Of a stretch of DNA of 64,000 bases, positions 32,437 to 41,166 are shown in pieces. The translations under genes were made by a program, and so were the position numbers. This DNA comes from Streptomyces fuscichromogenes (GTDB lineage Bacteria > Actinomycetota > Actinomycetes > Streptomycetales > Streptomycetaceae): positions 124,001 through 188,000 of the forward strand of contig NZ_BMML01000011.1 in assembly GCF_014645815.1 (NCBI RefSeq). The letters are read 5' to 3'. The notes beneath the pieces were generated by a model, which was not told where the DNA came from, made no database searches, and saw only the letters and a program-made list of their open reading frames with translations. Positions within the stretch are counted from its first letter, which is position 1. Every line of letters begins with the position of its first letter.

Positions 32437-32467
32437 CGACCTGCGAGTTTAAGATGAAACGATCTCA
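32437..32467 (-). repeat. right terminal inverted repeat of the insertion sequence
   Basis: 31 bp pairing with 30826-30856, one mismatch. It defines the right end of the element just before the IS701-type remnant. Confidence 0.9.
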
Positions 32468-32569
32468 TTGATCCGCGAGTGGAAACGGGCTTCGAGGGTG
32501 GTGTCTGTGGTCCGGTGCTGTGCAGGCGGGCCGTCAGCGCGCCGGCTGTCCCGGCCACTGTCGATCCCC

Positions 32570-33090
32570 CGGTCAGGGCTTGGTCATGTCGGCTTGGTCA
32601 TGTCCTCGATCAAGACGGGTGAGGCAGTCGGCCTCGCGGTGGCATGAGGGGCGGCGGCGCGGGGAGGCGATCAACACGGTCTGGAACAGGACCACGATCT
32701 TGTTCAGACTCAGGCCGTGGCCCCGCCTTCTGGGTCGAGGTGACGCTCCGCGCAGAACATGTGGGCTGAGACGAGGGCCACGTGGTGGTGGAAGTCTCCG
32801 GGGGGATGAGGGGTGGCCCTCGTAGTCGCCCAGACCGAGGGCCTGTTCCGTCTCGCGGTGGTCGGTCCCGATGCACCACCGACTCGTCACGTACCTGACC
32901 AGGACGGCGAGCGGGGTGTCCGCGGGCAGGTCGGTGATCCAGGACCTGAACGTCCCTGCCGGGCTTGCGTTTCCACCGGATCAGCGCGTTGGAGGGCGGG
33001 AGCGGTCGCTGGTGGACGCGACGTGACCGCGCTCGACGATCCCGGCGATGTGCACTGGTCCGGCGAGGTATCAGCCGGAGCGGGCGGGGC
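32570..33090 (-). pseudogene. IS701-type transposase remnant, frameshifted
   Basis: On the minus strand 'WITDLPADTPLAVLVRYVTS' then 'RWCIGTDHRETEQALGLGDY' match the C-terminal third of IS701-family transposases. After 'EGHPSS' the reading shifts frame and continues as 'GDFHHHVALVSAHMFCA', the next conserved block of the family. N-terminal sequence and the ends of the element are missing. Dead insertion sequence at the left border of the catabolic island. Confidence 0.8.
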
Positions 33091-33125
33091 GTTCACTCCT
33101 GTGTACCGTCGGTTGTGCGGGGGCG

Positions 33126-34277
33126 TCAGAGGCGTTCGATGATGGTGACGTTGGCCATGCCGCCACCCTCGCACATGGTCTGCAGTCCGAAGCGGCCGCC
33201 GGTGCGCTCCAACTCGTTGAGCAGGGTGGTCATCAGCCGGGTTCCCGTGGCGCCAAGGGGGTGACCGAGCGCGATGGCACCGCCGTTGACGTTCACCCGG
33301 GCGGGGTCGGCGCCGATGTCGGCCTGCCAGGCCAGCACCACGGAGGCGAAGGCCTCGTTGATCTCGACGAGGTCGATGTCGTCGATCGTGAGTCCGGCCT
33401 TCTTCAGAGCGTGCTCGGTGGCGGGGATGGGCGCGGTCAGCATCATGACCGGATCGGCGCCGCGCACCGACAGATGGTGGATACGCGCACGTGGCGAGAG
33501 CCCGTGCGTGCGCACCGCCTCCTCGGAGGCGATCAGCACGGCGGAGGACGCGTCGGACAGCTGACTGGACACCGCGGCGGTCAGCCGCCCGCCGGGCGTC
33601 AGCGTTGCGAGCCCCGCCATCTTCTCGAGCGTGGTGTCGGCACGTGGGCCCTCGTCGGCCGTGATTCCTTCGAACGGCACGATCTCCGCGTCGAAACGCC
33701 CTTCCCGCTGGGCGGTCAGGGCCCGCCGGTGGCTCTCCAGGGCGAACTCCTCCATCACCGGGCGCTCCAGACCCCACTTCTCCGCGATCATCTCCGCCCC
33801 GCGGAACTGTGAGATCTCCTGGTCGCCGTAGCGTGCCTGCCAGCCCTTGCAGCCGGTCCACGGATCGGTGGCCCCGTAGGGCTCACCGGCGCCGAACGCG
33901 GACAGGATCGGGAACTGGCTCATCTTCTGCACACCGCCGGCCACGACGATTCCGGCGGTTCCGGACATGACGGCCTGCGCCGCGAAGTGGACCGCCTGCT
34001 GGGACGATCCGCACTGCCGGTCGACGGTCGTACCGGGCACGGACTCGGGCAGCCCGGCGGCGAGCGCGCTGGTACGGGCGATGTCGCCGGCCTGCGATCC
34101 GATCTGGTCGAGGCAGCCGAGAACGACGTCGTCGACGGCGGCCGGGTCGAAGTCGTGGCGTCCGACGAGGGAGCGGATGACGTGGGCGGCGAGGTCGGCC
34201 GGATGCGTCCCGGCGAAGCCGCCGCCGCGCTTGCCGACCGGGCTGCGTACCGCGTCGATGATGTATGCCTCGGGCAT
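33126..34277 (-). CDS. thiolase (acetyl-CoA acetyltransferase family)
   Basis: 383 aa. Nucleophile Cys in 'TVDRQCGSSQQAVHFA', 'GGAIALGHPLGATGTR' (His) and 'LQTMCEGGGMA' (second Cys) are all intact, so it should be an active degradative or biosynthetic thiolase. It cleaves a 3-ketoacyl-CoA with CoA. 'ggagg' precedes ATG 34277. It closes the minus-strand unit SDR-TetR-thiolase under the operator at 35829. FadA5/FadA6-like enzymes of steroid catabolism are possible relatives. Confidence 0.93.
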   Translation of the reverse strand: MPEAYIIDAVRSPVGKRGGGFAGTHPADLAAHVIRSLVGRHDFDPAAVDDVVLGCLDQIGSQAGDIARTSALAAGLPESVPGTTVDRQCGSSQQAVHFAAQAVMSGTAGIVVAGGVQKMSQFPILSAFGAGEPYGATDPWTGCKGWQARYGDQEISQFRGAEMIAEKWGLERPVMEEFALESHRRALTAQREGRFDAEIVPFEGITADEGPRADTTLEKMAGLATLTPGGRLTAAVSSQLSDASSAVLIASEEAVRTHGLSPRARIHHLSVRGADPVMMLTAPIPATEHALKKAGLTIDDIDLVEINEAFASVVLAWQADIGADPARVNVNGGAIALGHPLGATGTRLMTTLLNELERTGGRFGLQTMCEGGGMANVTIIERL

Positions 34278-34326
34278 GACGGTCCTCCAGTGTGGCGGGT
34301 GAGGGGAGATGGCGGCGGGCCCTGGG

Positions 34327-34956
34327 TCAGGGCGCGCCCAGTCCGTGCCGCACCAGACTCTGCGCGGTGCGGATGACGCCGGTGAGTGAGCCCTGTCGCG
34401 GGTTCCACCACTCCGGTGTCCAGTTGAGGGCGCCCATGACGAGCATGCGTGCCACCCTCAGGTCGATGCCGGCCCTGACGGCGCCGACGGCCTTCGCAGT
34501 CGCCAGCAGATCCCGCCACAGTTCGAAGTAGGCGGCACTGTCCTCGCGAAGCCGGGCGCGGATGTCCTCGGGCAACTGGCCGCTGTTGCGGCTGACCGCC
34601 GTGGCGAAGTCCGACAGATCCAGCTCGACGCGCAGATGCGCCTCCACGGCGGCACAGATCCGGTCCATGGGCGGAGTGTCGTGGGGCAGGGCGGCCAGCA
34701 CTGTCTCGACGTGCTCCCGCAGCCGCGACTGGCCGACCGCCATCACCTCGGCGATGAGCTCCTCGCGCGAGGCGAAGTAGTAGTAGACGGCGGGCGGCCG
34801 CAGACCGGCCAGTTCGGCGATGTCGGCGAGCCGGGTCGCGGAGTAGCCCTTGAGACTCAGTGTCCGTGCGGCGGCGGCGAGTATCCGGTCCCGGGTCGCG
34901 GCGGCCTTGGTCGCGGGCACGACCGCGCCCTCGGCGCCATTGCTGGTGGTGTCCAT
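34327..34956 (-). CDS. TetR-family regulator of the catabolic island (paralogue 1)
   Basis: 209 aa. The HTH is 'GYSATRLADIAELAGLRPPA' then VYYYFASREELI. The ligand domain ends 'ALNWTPEWWNPRQGSL' then 'RTAQSLVRHGLG'. This C-terminus is nearly the same as in the regulator at 57316, so they are paralogues. The family plan resembles KstR2-like repressors that bind acyl-CoA. It is nested between an SDR and a thiolase on one transcript, which implies autoregulation through the palindrome at 35829-35847. Confidence 0.92.
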   Translation of the reverse strand: MDTTSNGAEGAVVPATKAAATRDRILAAAARTLSLKGYSATRLADIAELAGLRPPAVYYYFASREELIAEVMAVGQSRLREHVETVLAALPHDTPPMDRICAAVEAHLRVELDLSDFATAVSRNSGQLPEDIRARLREDSAAYFELWRDLLATAKAVGAVRAGIDLRVARMLVMGALNWTPEWWNPRQGSLTGVIRTAQSLVRHGLGAP

Positions 34957-34968
34957 GGAGTGTGCCTC

Positions 34969-35769
34969 CTACGGCATCGAGTAGCCCCCGCCGACCGAGA
35001 GGACCTGGCCGGTCACCTGGCGGGCGCGACGTTCCGAGGAGATCCAGACCACGGCGTCGGCGATGTCGGCCGCCGTGGTCAGCCGCTGCAGCGGGACGTT
35101 CTTGCGCACCGCTTCGATCTGCCGGTCGTTGAAGACGGTCTCCTGGTCGTCCGTCGTCCACAGGCTGCCCGTACCGATCGCGTCCGGGCTCTCGGGCAGG
35201 ACGAGTCCCGGGCAGACCACGTTGGACCGGATGCCGTCCCGGCCGTGCTCCCGGGCGACCGTACGGGCAAGGGCGATCAGCGCGGCCTTGGTCGCCCCGT
35301 ACACCCCCTGCCGTATCTCCCCGAACGCGGCGTCGCTGGAGATGAACACGATGGATCCGCCTCCTGAGCGCCGCATCGAGGCAAGGGCCGCGCGCGTGCA
35401 CTCGACGGCGCCGAAGAGATTGAGGTCGACCATTCGCCGCCAGCCGTCGCGGTCCGTGTCCTGCGCGACGAACCCGGGCAGGCTCAGGCCCGCGTTGTTC
35501 ACCAGTACGTCGATCCCGCCCCAGTCGGCGACGATCCGTTCGACGGCGGCGCTTCCCGCTCCTTCGAGGGCCAGGTCGACGACGGCGACCTCTGCCTGGG
35601 CCGCACCTCGCTCCAGCGCTTCGGCGCGTGTCTTCGCGGCCTGCGCGCCGTCGATGTCACAGATCAGCAGGCGTGCGCCTTCGGCGGCGAAGCCGTGCAC
35701 GATGCCGCGGCCGATGTTCGAGGCGCCACCCGTGACGAGTACGCGTGCTCCGCGGAGTTCCAGATCCAT
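34969..35769 (-). CDS. short-chain dehydrogenase/reductase
   Basis: 266 aa from ATG 35769 ('gggag' upstream). The motif 'VLVTGGASNIGRGIVHGFAA' is a full TGxxxGxG, with 'VLVNNAGLS', Ser in 'VFISSDAAFG' and 'VYGATKAALIALART' (Tyr-Lys). 'LLICDIDG' favours NAD. It probably oxidises a hydroxyacyl-CoA or ring alcohol. It is the first gene of the minus-strand unit under the operator at 35829, divergent from the hydratase at 35875. Confidence 0.9.
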   Translation of the reverse strand: MDLELRGARVLVTGGASNIGRGIVHGFAAEGARLLICDIDGAQAAKTRAEALERGAAQAEVAVVDLALEGAGSAAVERIVADWGGIDVLVNNAGLSLPGFVAQDTDRDGWRRMVDLNLFGAVECTRAALASMRRSGGGSIVFISSDAAFGEIRQGVYGATKAALIALARTVAREHGRDGIRSNVVCPGLVLPESPDAIGTGSLWTTDDQETVFNDRQIEAVRKNVPLQRLTTAADIADAVVWISSERRARQVTGQVLSVGGGYSMP

Positions 35770-35828
35770 CCCACTCGCTCCCTCGCGACGCTCGGTTCGC
35801 TGCACGGCCGTTGACCCGTTGCGATTAA

Positions 35829-35847
35829 TGAATCTAGATTAGATTCA
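35829..35847. promoter_or_regulatory. operator-like palindrome, 8-bp arms
   Basis: tgaatcta and tagattca flank a 3-base centre in the divergent gap between 35769 and 35875. In DNA this G/C rich, such an A/T patch is striking. Very similar patches head other operons at 41137, 50017, 60342 and 63434. The likely binder is a TetR of the 34327/57316 type. Confidence 0.85.
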
Positions 35848-35874
35848 AAATTCTGACCACCCCTGGAGCATGAC

Positions 35875-36327
35875 ATGAAGATCTTCAACGGGCTCGCCGA
35901 ACTGGCGGCCGCGGCGGGCGAATCCCTCGGCAGCAGCGACTGGGTGGCCGTGGACCAGGAGCGCATCGACCGGTTCGCCGACGCCACGGGGGACCACCAG
36001 TGGATCCATGTGGACGCCGAACGCGCCGCCGAGGGGCCCTTCGGCGGCACCATCGCCCACGGCCTGCTCACGCTCTCCCTGCTGCCGGTGTTCCTGCAGC
36101 GGCTCTACCAGGTCGAGGGCGTCAGCATGGCCGTGAACTACGGCCTGGACAAGGTGCGCTTCCCCGCGCCGGTGCCCGTCGGAGCCAAGCTGCGGGCCAC
36201 CTCCACGATCACCGAGGCCATGCCCCTCGACGGGGCGGTCCAGCTCAAGCTGTCGACGGTCATCGAGATCGAGGGCGGTGCGAAGCCGGCGTGCGTCGTG
36301 GACTCCGTCGTGCGGTACATCGGCTGA
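35875..36327 (+). CDS. MaoC-type (R)-enoyl-CoA hydratase
   Basis: 150 aa hotdog-fold protein. The catalytic Asp-His motif is 'FADATGDHQWIHVD', followed by 'PFGGTIAHGLLTLSLLP', the classic MaoC hydratase pattern. It hydrates a trans-2-enoyl-CoA to the (R)-3-hydroxyacyl-CoA. ATG 35875 is preceded by 'ggag'. It heads a plus-strand unit with an SDR and three crotonases, coupled by overlapping stop/start. Confidence 0.93.
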   Translation: MKIFNGLAELAAAAGESLGSSDWVAVDQERIDRFADATGDHQWIHVDAERAAEGPFGGTIAHGLLTLSLLPVFLQRLYQVEGVSMAVNYGLDKVRFPAPVPVGAKLRATSTITEAMPLDGAVQLKLSTVIEIEGGAKPACVVDSVVRYIG

Positions 36328-37076
36328 TGGGCGGGCTGGTGGCGGGCCGGTCCGCGATCGTGACGGGCTCCGGCCAGGGAATAGGCCTGGAGATCGCGCG
36401 GCTGCTGCACGAGCACGGCGCACGGGTGACCGTGGCCGACGTGGACGCCGGCCGCGCGGCGAAGGCCGCGGCGGAGATCAGCGGTGGCGACGCGGATTCC
36501 GTCCTGGCCCTGGGGTGCGACGTCACGGAGGAGACGTCGGTCGACGACATGGTGCGGCAGACCGTCGAGCGGTTCGGGGCGCTGGACATCCTGGTGAACA
36601 ACGCCGGAATCACCCGCGACGCCTCACTGCGCAAGATGAGTGCCGCCGACTTCGACGCGGTCATCGGGGTGCATCTCAGGGGGACGTGGCTCGGCGTGCG
36701 GGCGGCCGCCGCGGTGATGCGCGAGGCGGGCCGGGGCACGATCGTCAACATCTCCTCGCTGTCCGGGAAGTCCGGCAACCCGGGGCAGACGAACTACAGC
36801 GCCGCCAAAGCGGGCATCGTGGGTCTGACGAAGGCGGCGGCCAAGGAACTCGCCCATCGCGGAGTCCGCGTCAACGCGGTGCAGCCGGGTCTGATCCGCA
36901 CCGCCATGACCGAGGCGATGCCGGCGGAGGTCTTCGCGGCGCGCGAGGCCGACATCCCCATGAGGCGGGCGGGCCTGCCCCGGGAGGTCGCCGGGGCTGT
37001 CGTCTTCCTCGCCAGCGAACTGTCCAGTTACATGACCGGTGCGGTTCTCGAAGTGGGGGGCGGGCGGTTGATGTGA
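36327..37076 (+). CDS. FabG-like short-chain dehydrogenase
   Basis: 249 aa; ATG 36327 shares a base with the previous stop. 'SAIVTGSGQGIGLEIARLL', 'ILVNNAGITRDASLRKM', Ser in 'VNISSLSGKSGN' and 'NYSAAKAGIVGLTK' are a textbook SDR set. The pairing with a MaoC hydratase suggests the dehydrogenation of the (R)-3-hydroxyacyl-CoA it makes. The C-terminus 'YMTGAVLEVGGGRLM' is typical of 3-ketoacyl reductases. Confidence 0.92.
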   Translation: MGGLVAGRSAIVTGSGQGIGLEIARLLHEHGARVTVADVDAGRAAKAAAEISGGDADSVLALGCDVTEETSVDDMVRQTVERFGALDILVNNAGITRDASLRKMSAADFDAVIGVHLRGTWLGVRAAAAVMREAGRGTIVNISSLSGKSGNPGQTNYSAAKAGIVGLTKAAAKELAHRGVRVNAVQPGLIRTAMTEAMPAEVFAAREADIPMRRAGLPREVAGAVVFLASELSSYMTGAVLEVGGGRLM

Positions 37077-37846
37077 GCAACCATGTCACCCCGGTGGTAC
37101 GAAGCCGCGTGGACGGTGTGGTGGGACACGTCCTGCTCGACCGGCCCAAGGCGATGAACGCGATCACGGTCGAACTCGGCAGGCAGCTGGAGCTCGCCCT
37201 GACGGAGCTGGCGTCATCGGCCCGGGTCATCCTGGTCCGGGGCGCGGGAGGCAATTTCTCCGTCGGCGGTGACTTCAAGGAACTGGAGCGGCTGCGGGCC
37301 GGCGGACCGCGGGACATGGCACCGCTCTTCGACAACTTCGGCCGGGCCTGCGCGCTCATCGAGACCCTGCCCGTCCCCGTGGTCGCGGTGGTCGAGGGGT
37401 GTGCCATGGCCGGCGGCTTCGAACTGATGCAGGCCTGCGACATCGCGCTGGTGCACGAGGCGGCCCGGATCTCCGACACGCACACCAACTTCGGCCAGGT
37501 ACCGGGCGGCGGCAGCACCCAGCGACTGCCCCGCCTGGTGGGCCGCCAGCGGGCCCTGGCCCACATCCTCACCGGTGAGCGGCTGTCCGGCGCAGAGGCC
37601 GTGGCCTGGGGGTTGGCCTACCGGTGCCTGCCGGACGAGGGGTTCGAGGAGGCGGTCGCCGCGTTCGCCGGACGGCTCGGCGGCATGGACCCGCAGGCGC
37701 TCGGCACCGCGAAACGCCTGGTGTACGAGGGGACGCGGCTGCCGTTGGCGGAAGGTCTCGCGCTGGAGCGGGCCGCGGTACTGGACCACCTGGACGGGGC
37801 GGCGGCCGGCGCCGCGATCAAGGCCTTCACGGCGAGAGGTGAATGA
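37073..37846 (+). CDS. enoyl-CoA hydratase/isomerase (crotonase 1)
   Basis: 257 aa from GTG 37073, overlapping the SDR stop as GTGA. The crotonase fold is clear: oxyanion-hole segments 'FSVGGDFKEL' and 'CAMAGGFELMQACDIALVHE'. The first catalytic Glu position of hydratases is replaced ('FGQVPGGGSTQRLPRL' keeps the P-GG pattern). It could be a hydratase, isomerase or ring-cleaving hydrolase. It is one of three consecutive crotonases, which suggests separate steps or substrates. Confidence 0.9.
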   Translation: MSNHVTPVVRSRVDGVVGHVLLDRPKAMNAITVELGRQLELALTELASSARVILVRGAGGNFSVGGDFKELERLRAGGPRDMAPLFDNFGRACALIETLPVPVVAVVEGCAMAGGFELMQACDIALVHEAARISDTHTNFGQVPGGGSTQRLPRLVGRQRALAHILTGERLSGAEAVAWGLAYRCLPDEGFEEAVAAFAGRLGGMDPQALGTAKRLVYEGTRLPLAEGLALERAAVLDHLDGAAAGAAIKAFTARGE

Positions 37847-37847
37847 G

Positions 37848-38657
37848 ATGACCGACCAGCTGATCGTCACGGGGCCGGTGCTCCTGGACCTGGACAAGGA
37901 CGGAGTCGCCCGCCTGCGGCTCAATCGGCCGGAGGCGTCCAACGGCATGGACGTCCCCTTCCTCAAGGCGCTGCACAGAGCCGTCGTGCGGTGCCACACC
38001 GAGCCCGGGCTGCGCGTGGTGCTCATCACCGGAGAGGGCCGCAACTTCTGCGCGGGAGGGGACATCCACACCTTCGCCGGCCAGAGTGAGGGACTTCCGG
38101 ACTATCTGCGGGAGGCCACCTCCTGGCTGCAGATCGTCACCTCCGCTCTGCTGCACCTGCGGGCCCCCGTCGTCGCGGCGGTCCACGGGTTCGCGGCCGG
38201 CGGCGGCGGCTTCGGTCTGGTGTGCACGGCGGACTTCGTCATCGCCGCCGAGTCGGCGAGGTTCATGTCGGGCGCGGTGCGGGTCGGCATGGCCCCGGAC
38301 GCGGGGGTGTCGGTGACGCTGACCCGGCTCGTGGGCCTGCGCAAGGCGATGGAGATCCTGCTGACCAACCCCACCCTGACCGCCGCCGAGGCCCTGGACT
38401 GCGGGTTGCTCACCAGGGTCGTACCCGACGACGTGCTGACCGACGAGGCGCTCGCGTTCGCCCGCGGCCTCGCCGCCGGCGCGCCGCTGGCGCTGGCGGC
38501 GACCAAGCGGCTGGTGTGGGGCGGGGTGGGGGCCGGGGTGGAGGAGCGGCTGCCGGAGGAGGCCCGTACGGTCGCCGAACTGTCGGGCACCGCGGATTCC
38601 AGGGAGGGACTGGCGGCCGTCATCGAGCGCAGGCCGCCGGTCTTCACGGGCCAGTGA
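37848..38657 (+). CDS. enoyl-CoA hydratase/isomerase (crotonase 2)
   Basis: 269 aa from ATG 37848, directly after the previous stop. 'NFCAGGDIHTFAGQSEGLPD' and 'HGFAAGGGFGLVCTADFVIA' form the oxyanion hole. The Glu region reads 'GMAPDAGVSVTLTRLVGLRK', where Asp rather than Glu stands. This points to an isomerase or another crotonase reaction. It is a close neighbour of crotonases 1 and 3 but not very similar to them. Confidence 0.9.
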   Translation: MTDQLIVTGPVLLDLDKDGVARLRLNRPEASNGMDVPFLKALHRAVVRCHTEPGLRVVLITGEGRNFCAGGDIHTFAGQSEGLPDYLREATSWLQIVTSALLHLRAPVVAAVHGFAAGGGGFGLVCTADFVIAAESARFMSGAVRVGMAPDAGVSVTLTRLVGLRKAMEILLTNPTLTAAEALDCGLLTRVVPDDVLTDEALAFARGLAAGAPLALAATKRLVWGGVGAGVEERLPEEARTVAELSGTADSREGLAAVIERRPPVFTGQ

Positions 38658-38673
38658 CAGGGGACGAGACGCC

Positions 38674-39465
38674 ATGAGTGACTACAGCCTTGACGGCATC
38701 GTGCTGGCCGAGGACCACGGGTCCGTCCGCGTACTGATCCTGAACCGGCCCGAGAAGCGCAACGCGATCGACCTCGAACTGCGGGTGGTGCTCGCGGAGC
38801 GCCTGGAGTCCGCGATGGCCGACGACACCGTGCGGGCGATCGTGCTGACCGGCAGCGGCGGCACCTTCTGCTCGGGCGGGGACATCTCCACGATGCGTCG
38901 GCAGAGCCCTGAGGAGGCCCGTCCCAGGGCTGAGGCGGCCCAGCGGGTGATCCGGGCGATCTGGGGCGGGCCCACACCGGTGGTGGCCGCCGTGGAGGGC
39001 TTCGCATATGGCGCGGGGGCGGCGCTCGCGCTGGCCTGCGATCGAGTGGTCGCCGCGAGGGACGCGTCGTTCAGCACGTCGTTCACCGGTGTCGGTCTCG
39101 CCGGTGACATGGGAATATCGGTGTCACTGCCGGCCAGGGCCGGTCTGGCCGCGGCCCGGCAACTGCTTCTGCTGCCCCGCCCGGTCTGGGGGCCGGAAGC
39201 GCTCTCCCTCGGTCTCGCCGACGTACTGACCGAGACGGGAGGTGCCCTCGACTGGGCGCTGGAAGACGCCCGACGCATCGCCGAGGGCCCGCCTCTCGCC
39301 CTTACCGCCATCAGGTCGATGCTCGGTGTCTGTCCGGCAGGCGATCCGCGCGCGGCACTCGATCTCGAGGTCGAGCACCAGATCCGGTTGTTCGATTCGG
39401 CGGACTTCGCCGAAGGCGTCTCCGCCTTTCACGGGCGGCGCCGCCCCGAGTTCAAGGGATGCTGA
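38674..39465 (+). CDS. enoyl-CoA hydratase/isomerase (crotonase 3)
   Basis: 263 aa. 'TFCSGGDISTMRRQ' and 'EGFAYGAGAALALACDRVVA' make the oxyanion hole. 'TGVGLAGDMGISVSLPARAG' occupies the catalytic-loop position, with Asp but no Glu pair. A Shine-Dalgarno region 'acaggggacgagacgcc' precedes ATG 38674. Its stop overlaps the acyl-CoA ligase start region. Likely an isomerase or hydratase acting on a cyclic or branched enoyl-CoA. Confidence 0.9.
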   Translation: MSDYSLDGIVLAEDHGSVRVLILNRPEKRNAIDLELRVVLAERLESAMADDTVRAIVLTGSGGTFCSGGDISTMRRQSPEEARPRAEAAQRVIRAIWGGPTPVVAAVEGFAYGAGAALALACDRVVAARDASFSTSFTGVGLAGDMGISVSLPARAGLAAARQLLLLPRPVWGPEALSLGLADVLTETGGALDWALEDARRIAEGPPLALTAIRSMLGVCPAGDPRAALDLEVEHQIRLFDSADFAEGVSAFHGRRRPEFKGC

Positions 39466-39467
39466 AC

Positions 39468-41084
39468 ATGGCAGAGGCGCTCGTCACCTCACTCTGGCCC
39501 AGGGACGACAGCGTGCCCCTGGTCGACCACACCGTCGGCTCCCTGCTTGCCGAACGCGCCGTGACGCATGCCGACACCCCGTCCCTGGTCGGCATCGCGC
39601 ACGGTACCGGCGAGGAACGCCGGCTCACTTACCGCGAGCTGTACACCGAAGCCCGCCGGGTGGCCACCGCTCTGCTGAGGCTGGCCGAGCCGGGGGAGTC
39701 CGTCGCGTTGTGGGCACCGAACGTCGTCGAGTGGCCGATCGTCCAGTACGGCGCCGCACTGGCGGGGGTGACCCTGGTCGCACTCAACCCCGTCCTGCGG
39801 CCCGACGAACTCGTCTACGCCCTCTCCCACTCCGGGGTCGTCGTCCTGCTGCACGCGGACGTCAGCCGTGACTACGACCTCGCCGCCGTCGCCGCCACCG
39901 TGCGGCCGCGCTGTCCCGGACTGCGGCACGTGGTCTCGCTCGCGGACCGTGAGCGGTGGAGTGCCGAGCCGGAGGACCTGCCGACCACGGCCGTCCAGGA
40001 CCCCGGTGCACCGGTGATGCTCCAGTACACCTCGGGTACCACCGGCCTCCCCAAGGGAGTGCTGCTGAGTCATCGCTCCCTGGTCAACGTCGCCAGACTG
40101 ACCGTGGAGACCGTCGGGACCGAACCGGGGGCGGTACATGTCAGCCCGTTGCCCATGTTCCACACGGCCGGGTGCGTGGTCGCCACTCTGGGCACGCTCT
40201 GGCTGGGCGGTTGCTTCGAACTCGTCGAGCAGTTCAGACCGGGCCCCGTACTGGAACTGATGGAGAAGGAGGGCGTCTCGGTCCTGTTCTGCGTGCCGGC
40301 CATGCTGGCCGCCCTGATCGAGGCTGTCCGGGAAAACGGTCGCCCAGCACCCGGACTGCGCACGGTCATGGTGGGCGGTGCGAACGTGCACACCACGCTC
40401 ATCGAGGCGACACGGCGGGTGTTCGGCGCCCGGGTGCACAACCTGTACGGGCAGACCGAACTGGCGCCGACGCTGACGGCCACCCGGCGTGAGGACAGCG
40501 AGGAGGACATCCGGAGTACGGTGGGCCGGCCGTTGCCGCAGGTGGAGTGCAAGATCGTCCATCCGGCCACCGGCGCGGTGCAGCCGCTCGGGACACCGGG
40601 GGAGATCTGCGCCCGGGGCTACCAGCAGATGATCGGGTACCTGCACGATCCGGAGGCGACCGCGCGCACGGTCGACGCGGAAGGCTGGGTGCACACCGGT
40701 GACCTGGGCACCATGGACGCGCGCGGTGTGATCGCCATCACGGGGCGGCTCAAGGAGCTGATCATCCGCGGCGGTGAGAACATCGCGCCGATCGAGATCG
40801 AGAGCTGTCTGCTGGGACACGAGGCCGTCCTGGAGGCCGCCGTGGTCGCGGTGCCGGACGAGAGGTGGGGCGAGGCGGTCGGAGCGGTCGTGCGGCTGGC
40901 GGAAGAGCCGTCCGAGGGGCTCCGTGACGCTCTGGCCGAGTACTGCAGGGACCGGCTGGCCAAGTTCAAGGTGCCGCAGTACTGGTTCGTCGCCGACGAG
41001 ATGCCGGTCACTCCGGCCGGCAAGGTACGCAAGTTCAAGCTCCGTGAGGCCGTCACCGAGGGGAAGCTGCGTCCTCTGCACTGA
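39468..41084 (+). CDS. acyl-CoA ligase (AMP-forming) 1
   Basis: 538 aa from ATG 39468; an in-frame ATG at 39459 is possible. The AMP-binding motif is 'LQYTSGTTGLPKGVLLSHRS', then 'YGQTELAPTLTATRREDSEE', 'GWVHTGDLG' and the C-terminal Lys region 'TPAGKVRKFKLREAV'. It activates a carboxylic acid to its CoA thioester. The acid-binding pocket cannot be read, so fatty acids, steroid side-chain acids and aromatic acids all remain possible. It ends the plus-strand unit headed by 35875. Confidence 0.92.
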   Translation: MAEALVTSLWPRDDSVPLVDHTVGSLLAERAVTHADTPSLVGIAHGTGEERRLTYRELYTEARRVATALLRLAEPGESVALWAPNVVEWPIVQYGAALAGVTLVALNPVLRPDELVYALSHSGVVVLLHADVSRDYDLAAVAATVRPRCPGLRHVVSLADRERWSAEPEDLPTTAVQDPGAPVMLQYTSGTTGLPKGVLLSHRSLVNVARLTVETVGTEPGAVHVSPLPMFHTAGCVVATLGTLWLGGCFELVEQFRPGPVLELMEKEGVSVLFCVPAMLAALIEAVRENGRPAPGLRTVMVGGANVHTTLIEATRRVFGARVHNLYGQTELAPTLTATRREDSEEDIRSTVGRPLPQVECKIVHPATGAVQPLGTPGEICARGYQQMIGYLHDPEATARTVDAEGWVHTGDLGTMDARGVIAITGRLKELIIRGGENIAPIEIESCLLGHEAVLEAAVVAVPDERWGEAVGAVVRLAEEPSEGLRDALAEYCRDRLAKFKVPQYWFVADEMPVTPAGKVRKFKLREAVTEGKLRPLH

Positions 41085-41136
41085 TTTCCCGGGCAGGTGC
41101 CCCGGGCGGTTGCCGCCGACCCACTCCAGCATTTAA

Positions 41137-41152
41137 TCTAAAATCAATTAGA
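41137..41152. promoter_or_regulatory. operator-like A/T patch before second ligase operon
   Basis: tctaa and ttaga flank a 6-base centre 14 bases before GTG 41167, just upstream of 'aaaggaggtg'. The half-sites match those of the 35829 palindrome but the spacing is longer, so the fit is looser. It suggests an internal promoter for the Rieske unit. Confidence 0.55.
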
Positions 41153-41166
41153 AAAGGAGGTGTTCC

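Larger units (their letters stand above)
30826..32467 (-). mobile_element. 1.64-kb insertion sequence with 31-bp terminal inverted repeats
   Basis: The left end at 30826-30856 and the right end at 32437-32467 are inverted copies differing at one of 31 positions. The left end begins tgagatcgtttcatcttg. Between them lie a DDE transposase and a 152-aa protein, both on the minus strand. Both frames are intact, so the element may be active. No clear target-site duplication flanks the ends (ttcac on the left, ttgat on the right), so a later rearrangement or a very short duplication is possible. Confidence 0.88.
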
